Shown piece after piece: positions 33,101 through 43,193 of a stretch of DNA of 64,000 nucleotides. Every line of letters starts with the position of its first letter. Within the stretch, counting starts at the first letter, position 1. The notes beneath the pieces were generated by a model. It worked only from the letters and a program-made list of their open reading frames with translations, was not told where the DNA came from and searched no databases. The translations under genes were made by a program, and so were the position numbers. This stretch comes from Salvia splendens (lineage: Eukaryota > Streptophyta > Magnoliopsida > Lamiales > Lamiaceae), in contig NC_056051.1 of the NCBI RefSeq assembly GCF_004379255.2, positions 25,785,267-25,849,266 on the forward strand, written 5' to 3'.

Positions 33101-33398
33101 GAAGGCGGCTGCAATTGGTTATGTGCCAGATCAAAGTAGCCTATGGAACGATGCGGAGCTTAGGCAGAAGGACCTGACTGCACAAATTCACAGTGAAAAG
33201 TTGGCTGTTGCTTTTGGACTTTTAAGTCTTCCAGATATCATCCCCTTGCATGTCATGAAGAATCTGCGCGTCTGTAACGATTGCCATAACTGGATTAAGT
33301 TTATCTCAAAGGTGGTTGATCGGCCTATCATTGTACGGGATGCCTATCGCTTCCATCATTTCCAAGATGGAAGCTGTTCTTGTAAAGATTATTGGTAA
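30116..33398 (+). CDS. PPR protein, PLS-E-DYW class (At4g13650-like)
   Basis: Exon 1 (30116-30199, 28 codons, Arg-rich organelle-targeting-like start MLLARRGYFAHF) joins in phase 0 to exon 2 (30441-33398) across a GT/AG intron, giving 1013 residues. After ~125 non-repeat residues comes a continuous PLS array of pentatricopeptide repeats (~125-800; motifs such as VSWVAMISG, DIVSWTAMISGYTQHG, EVCNVLVTLYAKCG). An E/E+ extension (GVKKEAGRSWIEV) and a complete DYW deaminase-like domain follow, with HSEKLA, CNDCH and the terminal CSCKDYW. DYW PPR proteins bind organelle RNA and catalyse site-specific C-to-U editing; HxE and CxxC are the zinc/catalytic motifs and both are present. The pattern matches Arabidopsis At4g13650. 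The amino-terminal PPR block known in that protein seems shorter here. Confidence 0.95.
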
Positions 33399-34998
33399 AC
33401 TGGCATACAGAAGCATGAAGAGATCTGCAAGCTGTCTCAGTCTTCACACAATGAGAGGGAGCCCAAACCGGTAACGTTTGATTTTTATTATATCCGAGTA
33501 TAGATTGATTAGGAAAATTTATAGTATGCGGAGACTCTTTTACAACTTCGTGCTGATTGTAAGTAGCCTTGCTACAGGATACACCGTGGGAGAAAAGGAG
33601 CATTCTCGAAACTGGAAGGCCGGAGGCACGAGCGCAACACAAACTACACTGGAACTACACTGGCTGCTGCAAGTTGTAAGGCCTATCATGTTTCCTAAGT
33701 TTATCAGCTCTTTTGGTTTTTATTTTGATTTTCTCATACGCTTAGTACATATTTTCTTGGCATAAAATTGGAGATAATTAGTTGTGTTAGATGAGTGTCA
33801 AAATCATGTAATTTATTGGTTTATCATATAAATTAACATCGAAATTATTCTTGTACCCAATACGAAATTAAATGTTTAATTTGATAGAACAAAGTTCTAA
33901 TCTTTACAATAAAATAAGTAACTACCAAAAAAGTTTGTACACGTTTTATATGACAATTCCTAATCACCCCTAATAAATTAAGGACTTTAAATGATGGACA
34001 GGAAACAAAACTACTTGGTTCAATGGATATGTACATGGAATTTGTATTGGCAGATAATTAATTTCCATTGCAACAGCACTTATATAGTAATGCTGGGTGG
34101 TTATGCTCTGTGCAAGTTTGAAAATTGCAAAATTAATACCAAACAAGAGAACTAACCCCAAAAATTATGGCCAAATTTCTTGGATGGTGAATGCTGCCAA
34201 GGTCCAATAATTTTCTTGGAGTCTGTAAAGAGACACAATTTCAATGTCACAGGGAGAGAGATGTCAACAAAAAGGACAAGAAATCCTATTCCCAAATCCA
34301 ATCCCAACAACAGCAAGAAAATGAGAAACAAACAAGGAATCTATTTGGTGCAATCCTGTTTAACCAATCCAATGCATACACGTGTTCTATTCCCTCTAGG
34401 ATCTTCTCTTATATTGTCGGGTTATAATACTTTATTATTAATATCGATGCATATGGAATTTTGTTAGTTTTATACAAACCGGTTGTTAAATTTTGTGTAA
34501 ATTAGGTTCAAATATGATTATAAATTGAATCCTTAAAGTGAACATCCAAGCTATATAGACTTTAATTTACTTCGCCAAATAAAAAATGTGAAAAATTGTA
34601 ACTAGCTATGATTGTATTTGTTATTTGCAAGTTATTTTTTGCTGCAATTTGAGTTGACATGTAACTGAATTTTATACAGTATACCTAATTTCCCTTTAAA
34701 TATAAACTTAATTTGCATCTCATAAAATTTGGCTGCGAATTAGTTTACATAGATCAGCATAATATATTCCCAAGGTAATAAATATAGTAGCAACCGAAAT
34801 TAAATAGAATTAACTTGATTGAAAAGGTAGATTTTCTTTTTCTAATTGCTACCTTTGCAAAAGGGCAAATAGCAATAATTTTCTTTTGTATTATTTCAAC
34901 TGTCTATTACCTTTTCTAACTAACCCTCACCATTTCTCATTTCCTTTTTAAGACCTTCATTTCCTCTCCTTACATCTTCCCACTTCTCCACACAAACA

Positions 34999-35035
<37 letters not shown>
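33399..35035. other. PPR 3' flank and intergenic
   Basis: The PPR 3'UTR may contain an intron (ccg|gtaacg near 33471 to ctacag near 33577). Beyond that the DNA is AT-rich. The leader of the PRE-like pseudogene with an (AG)n run is at the right end. Confidence 0.35.
35001..35032 (+). repeat. (AG)16 microsatellite in the leader of the PRE-like pseudogene
   Basis: Sixteen AG units immediately upstream of the ATG at 35036. (GA)n tracts are common in plant 5'UTRs. Confidence 0.9.
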
Positions 35036-35037
<2 letters not shown>

Positions 35038-35746
35038 GTCAAGTAGAAGGGAAAGAAGTTCAAGAATAACAGAAGATGAGATCAATGATCTTGAAGCTGC
35101 ATCCATTGTTGCCAGATTCAAGTTCAAGGTGTAACACAAAGGTAAGTTATAAATATGAAGTATTAACTTAATTAAATTAATGTCTGAATTGTTGTAATTA
35201 TAGATTTTTTCCCAAGAAATATATTTTTTTCCCTAAACATCAAGTTTAAGACCACCCCATCTATGCAGTTCTTCTTCATAAAAACATTGATTTTATGATA
35301 TAAAGACAAACAAGACACAAGGTTCAGACAAAAAAGAAAGAGCTAGTATTCACATACAGATTTCCCTTAACCAAACCTCAAGATATGGAAGACACAATTG
35401 GAAATAGGTCAAAAAAGACCCATCATCATATATCTAAACTATTGGAGAAAATGAAAAATAATAGCAATAAGAAATTAAAAAGTTGATATGGTGACTTTCA
35501 CTAGCTAAATATGAACAATTAGGCATTACATATTCATGCATGTGTTTGGAAGTATGAAGAAAATAAATTTTTTTATTTTTTTCTTGTTCATTAAAATAGG
35601 TTTCAGCAACAAAGATTTTGAAGGAGACATGCAATTACCTCAAGAAACTGCACAAAGAGATGGATGATCTAAGTGAGAGACTCTCTCAGCTTCTTGCTTC
35701 TGGAAATGTGGATGAAGATACTATTAGGGCACTCCTCCGACGTTAA
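35036..35746 (+). pseudogene. PRE/ILI-type HLH gene with a frameshift in exon 1
   Basis: Exon 1 (35036-35141, donor gtaagt) begins MSSRRERSSRITEDEINDL like a PRE protein. The expected two residues before the next KLHPLLP block are then replaced by a single base, so the frame shifts (5 bases short against paralogues) and the ATG frame stops at TAA 35131-35133. Exon 2 (35600-35746, after aaatag) is intact: [32 protein letters not shown]... ending LLRR. Translation from a second ATG (35076) lies in the frame of exon 2 and would give a 70-residue protein lacking the N-terminus and the start of helix 1. So this is either a pseudogene or a truncated HLH. Intron phase and layout match the intact gene at 19725-20421. 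Confidence 0.75.
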
Positions 35747-36747
35747 ATTGCTCGTGTGTTCGTTTACATCTCGTATTTTCAGATACCTTTTCGAATTAAA
35801 TATGAGATGTTACAAAAAAATTGAATGGAGGATACATATATAAGTAACAATATTAGGGTTTTGAAGAAGCTATAGCATTTGTCCAGAGCCTTTGTCTTAG
35901 CGGCAAGAAGCTTAGACATTATTGCATGAGGTGCCGAGTTCTATAGAATTTCTCATCCATTAATGTTGCATGAATATAAATATATGTATTTCAATTTGGT
36001 TCATTTATTTCTTTTCAGTGTCACTACTGTTTATGGACATATAGTTGGTCTTTTCCCTAGCAAAATATATAATGATAATTGATATTTGGGACCAACATAT
36101 AAAAAGTTAGAATTGTATAACCAACCAAAATTGATGTCTTGGATTTTCTTGTCACTATTAGTTGACTACAATCTCTAATACATTTCAAAAAATTTACATG
36201 AATAATCTAGCTAATCAGCCGCCACTTTGTCCATCATTTTATAATGTACTACTTATAATTTATAAAAGGAATATTCGAACAAAGTAATCCATATTTGTGA
36301 GATAATCCCTATATAGACATATAGAAATAGAACTTAGTCAATTCACTATCATGAATTTGAAATTTGATGACCGTTTGAATACAATCTTGATTGATGCAAC
36401 ACATTTTTTGGGTCATAAAAAAACTGAAAACTAGTACAGGTATCTAATGGCATGGATTATCACATTGCAATAATGATATTATACATGCACGTGAAATATT
36501 AATAAATTAAAAAAGTACATAATATTTGGTAATTATGCTTCATATTCTACTAATTAATTTTACCCATAATTACTAGTGGTGTTAATTAGGCCCTAATCAT
36601 GCTATGTTTCAATGTCGGCAATGTTTAGTTGATAATTTTTCCTTAATCAAGCTGCTAAATAAAGTCGGCAAGACATATATATGGGTGTGACAGTGAGTGT
36701 CTATAAATTATAATTCTAAAAAAATATGACAATAATATAAACAAATA
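35747..36747. other. Intergenic with a SINE fragment
   Basis: Holds SINE fragment 2 (35891-35942). The remainder is AT-rich and without recognisable genes. Confidence 0.4.
35891..35942 (+). mobile_element. tRNA-related SINE fragment 2
   Basis: ttgtcttagcggcaagaag...ggtgccgagtt shares most of its length with the minus-strand copy at 29099-29168, including the A-box-like tagcggcaag. It decays right after the partial B-box. Confidence 0.55.
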
Positions 36748-37001
36748 CTCCACCGTCCCTGAAATTTTGTCACATTTTTCCATTTTCATCCGTCCCCACA
36801 AAATTTGTCACATTTCACTTTTTACCATTTTTAGTAATGAACTTCACATTCCACTAACTCATTACAATTCACATTTTATTATAAAACTAATACTTTAAAA
36901 GTAGGACTCACATCCTACCAACTTTTTCAACCCGCTTTCCATTACATTTCTTAAAACTCGTGCCCGATTAAACTATGAAAAAATTTGGGGGACGGAGGGA
37001 G
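36748..37001. mobile_element. Stowaway-like MITE
   Basis: Left end ctccaccgtccctgaaattt and right end aaatttgggggacggaggga g are inverted repeats; TA flanks both ends (36746-36747 and 37002-37003). 254 bp. Confidence 0.7.
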
Positions 37002-37011
37002 TATCACACAT

Positions 37012-37016
<5 letters not shown>

Positions 37017-37063
<47 letters not shown>
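37017..37063. repeat. (TA)n microsatellite
   Basis: An uninterrupted AT dinucleotide tract of over 40 bases, directly abutting the gggtagtgatc terminus of the following element. A matching shorter TA tract (39181-39202) abuts the other end. Confidence 0.9.
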
Positions 37064-37069
<6 letters not shown>

Positions 37070-37189
37070 TGATCAAGATATAACTAATCTTAAGTGTATA
37101 ACTAGAGAACAAATCTCAGCCACACATCTTAATGGAACAAATATTTTTTATATTAATTATATAAAATAGACTAAGGGTATTTTTGTAAA

Positions 37190-37561
37190 TTACATTATGA
37201 AATTACAATATGAAATTACACTGCCGTCGTTGATCGTGATGAGCTCCTTGATCTCCTCGATGCTGCTGTAGTAATCCTGCGGATTATCGTTGAAGCAGGC
37301 GTAATTCGAAGAGGAAGTGGAGGTGCCGGCGTCGTTGAAGAAGAGGTTTTGGTGGTGATCGTCAATTCCTTGGAAGGAGAAGCTCTGGTGGCTGATATGG
37401 CTGCCATCGGAGGAGCTGCAGCTGCCTTGATCAAGCGCCAGCACATTATTGGGGTTGGTGTAGGCATCACACAGTGGGGGTGTTTGTGCATGGATTCTCC
37501 GATATCTTAATACAGTAATTAGGTCTTGATCACTTTCTAGTGTTGGAGCTGCTATAGTCAT
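37190..37561 (-). pseudogene. Captured coding-like fragment, unidentified
   Basis: A 123-codon open frame with a coding-like composition: Ser/Asn/Asp-rich, then CFNDNPQDYYSSIEEIKELI near the end. It resembles the acidic low-complexity tail of a plant transcription factor but I cannot name the family. It lies inside the TIR element, ~50 bases from the left inverted repeat, and is separated by the minisatellite from the AP2 fragment on the same strand. It could be the tail of that ERF or of another gene. Confidence 0.4.
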
Positions 37562-37761
37562 ATCATATCGCTTTTCGTTTGATCTTGAAAGACGAAGTTT
37601 ATTTCATTTTCGATCTTCTATTTCTTCTCACAATGTGAAAAAAGTACTCTCTTTTCCATTACAACTTTAGAATTACAGAAATATTGTTTAAATTCGTCGA
37701 GAATTCAATTAAATTTTACTTTTGTCATTGTAAATCGAAAACAACATGGATTAAAAATTAC

Positions 37762-38420
37762 TTCACTCTTGTTCACAAAACACATCACTCTTATTCTGAT
37801 TTTACTTCACTCTTGTTCACAAAACACATCACTCTTATTCTGATTTTACTTCACTCTTGTTCACAAAACACTTCACTCTTGTTCAGAAAACACTTCACTC
37901 TTGTTCACAAAACACATCACTCTTATTCTGATTTTACTTCACTCTTGTTCACAAAACACATCACTCTTATTCTGATTTTACTTCACTCTTGTTCACAAAA
38001 CACATCACTCTTATTCTGATTTTACTTCACTCTTGTTCACAAAACACTTCACTCTTGTTCAGAAAACACTTCACTCTTGTTCACAAAACACATCACTCTT
38101 ATTCTGATTTTACTTCACTCTTGTTCACAAAACACATCACTCTTATTCTGATTTTACTTCACTCTTGTTCACAAAACACATCACTCTTGTTCACAAAACA
38201 CTTCACTCTTGTTCAGAAAACACTTCACTCTTGTTTACAAAACACATCACTCTTATTCTGATTTTACTTCACTCTTATTCTGATTTTACTTCACTCTTGT
38301 TCACAAAACACATCACTCTTATTCTGATTTTACTTCACTCTTGTTCACAAAACACATCACTCTTACTCTGATTTTACTTTACTCTTGTTCACAAAAGACA
38401 TCACTCTTATTTTGATTTTA
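37762..38420. repeat. Minisatellite, ~22/44-bp units
   Basis: About 30 copies of related words cttcactcttgttcacaaaa, cacatcactcttattctga and ttta in higher-order arrangement (44-bp and ~88-bp repeats). All three reading frames stay largely open, which produces spurious ORFs. At its right edge (38420-38450) the sequence caaaagagtgaagtaaaatca is an inverted copy of the unit. Confidence 0.9.
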
Positions 38421-38584
38421 CTGTTCACAAAAGAGTGAAGTAAAATCACATCCACAAGTAACCTTCCTTATTCATTCTGCAAATTACTTGCTTTTTACAG
38501 AGAGGAGGAGCAACCAAAGATTTGAGCCTCAAAACATTATACAAGCAATATAAGCACTGCCAAACTTCACATTTTATCAATTCA

Positions 38585-38958
38585 TCAACACAACTTAGCC
38601 ACGTATGAGATATTCCCCTTCTTTCTGAAGCATTTACAGTACAGTACAACATCCTCGGTGGCCTTCTTCCTGATGGCGGCGGCGGAGAGGTCCTGGTGGC
38701 AGTACTCGGGGACGCAGTCGGGGACGTTGAGGCGGGCGGTGGGGCCGCGGAGGAGGAGATGGCGGTGTCGTATGCGCGGGCGGTGGCGACGTGGGGGGAG
38801 TAGGAGCCCAGCCAGATTCTGGAGCGCTTGTTGGGCTCCCTGATCTCCGCCACCCATTTCCCCCACTTGCGCATCTGAATCCCGCGGTATGGCTTCTTCT
38901 CCGCCGCCTGCTTCCGCTTGCTCAGATTCTCGGAGCTCAACGAAGAATTCGTTCTCAA
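38585..38958 (-). pseudogene. AP2/ERF transcription factor fragment (DREB A-5/ERF011-like), frameshifted
   Basis: The minus strand encodes a basic stretch and an AP2 domain: [33 protein letters not shown] and ARAYDTA, the DNA-contacting beta-sheet intact. At about 38746-38762, where the family has xYLRG, one base is missing. The domain continues in another frame as [14 protein letters not shown] and then [13 protein letters not shown], typical of the ERF008-011 group. No ATG precedes the domain in frame; an upstream stop lies near 38995. Both lesions argue for a pseudogene. Intact relatives bind GCC-box/DRE elements. It lies within the TIR element at 37064-39180, consistent with gene capture. 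Confidence 0.8.
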
Positions 38959-39326
38959 ACGAATTGAATTTGTGAATTTGCCAATGACATTATTTTAGCT
39001 GCAATGACAATTATACCCCCGCCTTGTTATTGTGGAGTAAATTTGTGATTGAGGGAATTAATTTCTCCTTAAATTAGAAAATTACATGTATTAATACTAG
39101 CCCTTGATTTTCTTGATCTTGTGGCTATGATTTGTTCTCTAGTTATATGGTTAAGAGGTGTTTGCCATAGATCATGACCCTATATATATATATATATATA
39201 TAGTCAATAATAACGGTACGACTCCAGATTATAGAAGATCCAATTTGTAAAATCACATTTATTTTGTAAAAGACAAAATTCATTATTTTGATCTCATTTT
39301 TAGTTGATATGTACTACAACTATTTA

Positions 39327-39557
39327 CTCCCTTTGTCCCATAGAAATATGTCATATTTTATTTTTCATCCATTCCATACATATAGTCCATATTCATTTTT
39401 GACAACTTTTTTCTCCTTCTCTTTTACCTTTTATTTATGGGCCTCATTATTCACTACACAATTTTCAACTATTTTATCTCATTCTCTTTTACTTTTCCAA
39501 TTATGCATTAAAAACCGTGTCAATATTAAATGGCATATTTCTATGGGTAGGAGGGAG
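39327..39557. mobile_element. Stowaway-like MITE
   Basis: ctccctttgtcccatagaaatatg at the left and catatttctatgggtaggagggag at the right are inverted repeats; TA on both sides. 231 bp. Confidence 0.75.
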
Positions 39558-39672
39558 TATAATAGAATGCCTAAATATTTTTTTTTCAAAAATAACAATT
39601 TGTTTTGGTTTTATATCCTTGCTCTTTATATATAGAATGAACCACGATGATATAAACGTGTAGTTTTATTTT

Positions 39673-39734
39673 CATAATAAAATTGCCAGGGTATTTAGAC
39701 ATACATAATAAAATTGCCAGGGTATTTAGACATA
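39673..39734. repeat. 31-bp tandem duplication
   Basis: Unit beginning cataataaaattgccagg, twice in a row (39673-39703, 39704-39734). Confidence 0.9.
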
Positions 39735-39902
39735 CTACTATCAATTATGATGTGTATCCATATTCTACTTAATTTTATTAATGAGAATACTCTAGCAATT
39801 TAGCAATTTAATTGTGAAAGACGACAAAATGGAGCTGAGCTCATGCCATGCTTCTTCCGGAATGTTTGAATTATTTAGCGTGAATACTAGTATATGCATT
39901 GA

Positions 39903-40059
39903 GAGCATTCGCAGTGGCGGATTTCCCGGCGGACGTCCGACCGGCATGTCGGATGTCCGCGTGAGACGTCAGCTATTAGGCGTGGGAGGGACGGATACGG
40001 ACGTCCGCTGCGGACACCACAGATCCGCGGCTTTCCGTCGGGACGTCCGCCCATTGTGG
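39903..40059. mobile_element. PIF/Harbinger-related MITE, right end truncated
   Basis: Starts gagcattcgcagtggcgg, close to the terminus of the element at 8777, and ends ggacgtccgcccattgtgg without the final bases. The interior is rich in ggacgtccg palindromes. ~157 bp, no coding capacity. Confidence 0.55.
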
Positions 40060-40319
40060 TACCACTCACAACCCAACTCCCCAACCCAACTCCTCCATCT
40101 GCTGAATGTACAAAAACTTTATATGATGATATGATATATATTTCAAATATTAGGTTAATTCATGACCATAATAGGAGTTTTCTAGACTTGGATGTCCATG
40201 ATCCACTCACAACCCAACCCAACTCCCCAACCTTGTTCGGACCCAGCCAAATGCTTCTTCAATGGAATATTTTGCTGTATTTTCTGTTTTCTTTCTTGCA
40301 ATGGACTTTGCTATTGCTT

Positions 40320-40640
40320 TGTTCTTCCTCGTACATGATGACTGATCTGTCATGCATGGCTGCTCCAACCATTATAAATCACAGCTCACACATTCTCTTT
40401 CGCACCTCCCGCTATCCGTGCACCCCATCAGTTGTTGCTCCCGTGGCTCCATATAAGGTGCGCTTTACTACAAAAAATGGTTCATTTTGGTGAATTCAAT
40501 CAACATCCTTTGCATTTGATCATGACATTTGTGAGGTGTGTGAGGAAGGTATAGAGTGCAAGTATTGGTTGTACCACTGTGCTAAATGTGACTACTCTTT
40601 CCACATAAACTGCATTCCCTCGCTTGGTTATCTGTCCTAA
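40320..40640 (+). pseudogene. DC1-domain protein fragment
   Basis: In the frame ending at TAA 40638-40640 the sequence reads DICEVCEEGIE, then YHCAKCDYSFHINC: the Cys/His pattern CxxC...HCxxCxxSxHxxC of plant DC1 (C1-like zinc-binding) domains. Upstream, in another frame, LSCMAAPTIINHSSH resembles the preceding DC1 repeat, so the fragment is frameshifted. DC1 proteins are a large plant family of Cys/His-rich zinc-binding proteins. No intact gene here. Confidence 0.6.
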
Positions 40641-41426
40641 GTCAAGTTCGGAGGCAAATTCATTTTCCAACATTCAAACATATGAATACAAACCAAGCCT
40701 TGACTAGGAAGATATGCTTTTTATGATGCTCTTCTAATTTTATTTTGTTTCATAAAAGGCTGCACTTGTATAATTATCGACTACTAACGCAATTTATACA
40801 GGACTAATCAAAGTAAAATAAACAGAGCAAAAGAACTAGAGGTGGCAATATACCTTGGGGAGAAAAACATACTAGTCATTTACAAGTCACATAAACATAG
40901 TTAACTATACCCAATAGTATAAATCCAAAGCTACATATGCCAACATTTATATTGAATCTTGATACATAAACATAGAAAATAGAGGCATTTCCATATGGCT
41001 ACTGACCATCTGAAAATTTATTACCAAAAGAAGGCAGTTGTAAGTTGTGAGTTCAGAGTGAGTGCATGAGATGGAGCACCGATATGGAGCGGAATGGCAT
41101 TGTCAATCGTGGTGGATGGTTTGCGAGTTCCTGACACACCTCCTTCATACACGGCCGCGACTTTGGATCAGAACTAATGCATTTCAGTGCTATTTTCACC
41201 ACTCCAACCACTTCCCTCGACATTCTTACATCTTCGTCTAGAGATGGTAGCCTCTTGTCCATGAGTTGTTGCACCATCATGTTTTGAGCAAACTGCATGG
41301 ATCTCTTCATCGTCGTCATCGAGGAAATGAAATCCCCCGGGTGATCTCCAAACATGACCTCCAATGCCAAAACTCCAAAGCTATACACATCACATTTTTC
41401 TGTAACCACCATTGTGAAGGCCAACT

Positions 41427-41498
41427 CTGCACCCAACAAACATGCTATCGTCATGAAAACAATTACTACTACTTTAAACTATGTTAAGATGTGCGTAC
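41427..41498 (-). other. Kinase-domain intron of the receptor kinase
   Basis: Donor cca g|gtacgc and acceptor gggtgcag restore the frame from GYIAP to [19 protein letters not shown]. 72 bases. Confidence 0.85.
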
Positions 41499-42658
41499 CT
41501 GGTGCAATATACCCCCGAGTTCCGACTAATAGAGTCTGATTGGATGAATCTGGATCCAACAATCTAGCAGTACCAAAATCAGATAAACAACCCTCAAACT
41601 CTGAATCCAAGAGTATGTTGCTGCTTGATATGTCTCTGTGTAGAATAGGAGGGCTGCAATCATGATGCATGTAAGATAGGGCATTGGCAATGCCCTTCAC
41701 CACATTTACCCTCTTCTTCCAGTTCAGCTCCACGGCTTCTTCGTTGTCCTTCAACACGCTAAAGAGGCTTCCTCTTTCCATGTAGTCGTAGATGAGAAAC
41801 ATGCATCGCTGGTGCAGACAAAAGCCGAAAAGCTTGACAATATGTCGATGGCGAATCTGAGAGAGAACCTTAGCTTCATTCCTAAAAGAGGAGTGAAAAG
41901 TAGGATTATCTCCTTCAAATTTGTGAAGCTTTTTCACAGCAACAACTCTTCCAGTGGGCAGTAGAGTTCTGTAGACGCTCCCATAGGCTCCAGTTCCGAT
42001 GCAATATCTGAAGTCAAAGTCTTGTGTTGCTTCAATGATGTCTTGATATGCCATGTTGCCATCGAAATTCCAAATCTTGAATATGTCTCCATGTTTGGGA
42101 TCAGGTGTGACTGCTGCTGCTGCTGCTTTCTTTCTTAAGAAAAAGACTCCAAAGAAAATTGAAAACAGAAACACACAGCCAAATACTATCCCCACAGCAT
42201 AAATTGTAACTGAATTGTTTCGATGTTTTTCTCTTTCGGGCATGGACTCATTTGGAACAAGTAACATGGGATTGCCCAAGAATGATTCAATCGGAAACTT
42301 ACGCCAGACAGCGAGCGGAATCTGGCCCTCCAAATGATTGTAGGACAAATCGATGCTACTCAACTTAAAAACAGATTGAGGGACTCTTCCGGAAAGATTG
42401 TTCCTAGAAAGGTCGATAGTCAGATACCGTGCAACGGGAGCATCTCCTAGATCAAGAGGTATCTGTTCTTTGATTGAGTTCCTACTTAGATTGATCATTT
42501 TGATTGAAGATAGTTTTTCTATCCCCCCTAGAAAAACACCTTCCAACCTATTGACATCCAATCCCAAGAATTGTAATCTTGTTAATTGAATGAAAGTTGA
42601 AGGAAGAGAGCCAGTGATGCCATTGTTGCTCAAGTCAAGAACATACAAGGATTGGAGG

Positions 42659-43182
42659 TGTTACGATCTTACGCCGCGATCGTCCTATCGTAGCTCGTCA
42701 CTGCCGAACTCAATGACTTCTTCGCGGTCGGCTGCCGAACTCCGTGACTTCTTCGTGGTCGGCCTATCTTAGCTCGTCACTGCCGAGCTCAGTGACCTCT
42801 TCTCGGTCTTCCTCTCTTAGTTCGGCGTTGCCGAACTCAGCGATAAAACGCCGATCTCAACACTTGAATGATCAATAAAATGGATTGCATTAACAATGAT
42901 AATGTTCTACAATCGAATAAGAAGCAAAGAGGAGCTCGCGATCCACGATCGGAGCTTAACAAACATACAACTCACAATATTCACGACGACTCAAAAGAAA
43001 GAACAACTACTGCTATTTATACTCTCTGTATCTTAGCTCACTTCCTTCTCATTGGCTAGCAACACGTCACTGCCCTCTTCTTATTGGTTGAGACCTCTTA
43101 ACTAATGCCACGTCACCGCATGCATGTTCGCTAATGTTGCATGCATGTAAGCTAATTACGGTTTATACTCCTGCATGCAACA
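42659..43182 (-). repeat. LTR (3' with respect to the element)
   Basis: 524 bp, starts tgttacgatc on the plus strand and ends gcatgcaaca. Contains tandem words ctgccgaactcagtgac. A 63-codon ORF inside it occurs in both LTRs and is not a gene. Confidence 0.9.
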
Positions 43183-43193
43183 ATGCTCCCCTC

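Larger units (their letters stand above)
37064..39180. mobile_element. TA-flanked inverted-repeat element carrying host gene fragments
   Basis: The ends gggtagtgatc (37064) and gatcatgaccc (39180) lie inside TA microsatellites. About 65 bases at each end form an imperfect inverted repeat; the best block, tataactagagaacaaatc followed by agccaca, is at 37090-37123 and inverted at ~39120-39152. The 2.1 kb interior contains a broken AP2/ERF gene (minus), another minus-strand coding-like fragment and a minisatellite, but no transposase. This looks like a gene-capturing non-autonomous TIR element of Pack-MULE/Pack-TIR type. The superfamily is undecided because insertion into TA repeats hides any TSD. 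Confidence 0.6.

Noticed and set aside
34180..34467. Two overlapping ORFs of 78-95 codons
   Set aside because: Different frames of the same AT-rich stretch; no domain, splice or start evidence.
37684..38371. Three overlapping ORFs of 68-111 codons with repeated HSYSDFTSLLFTKH-like words
   Set aside because: Artefact of the stop-free minisatellite; a repeat, not a protein gene. Also not a CRISPR array: no unique spacers, and the genome is a plant.
42868..43059. 63-codon ORF present twice (also 47844-48035)
   Set aside because: It lies within both LTRs of the chromovirus, so its duplication reflects the LTRs, not two genes.
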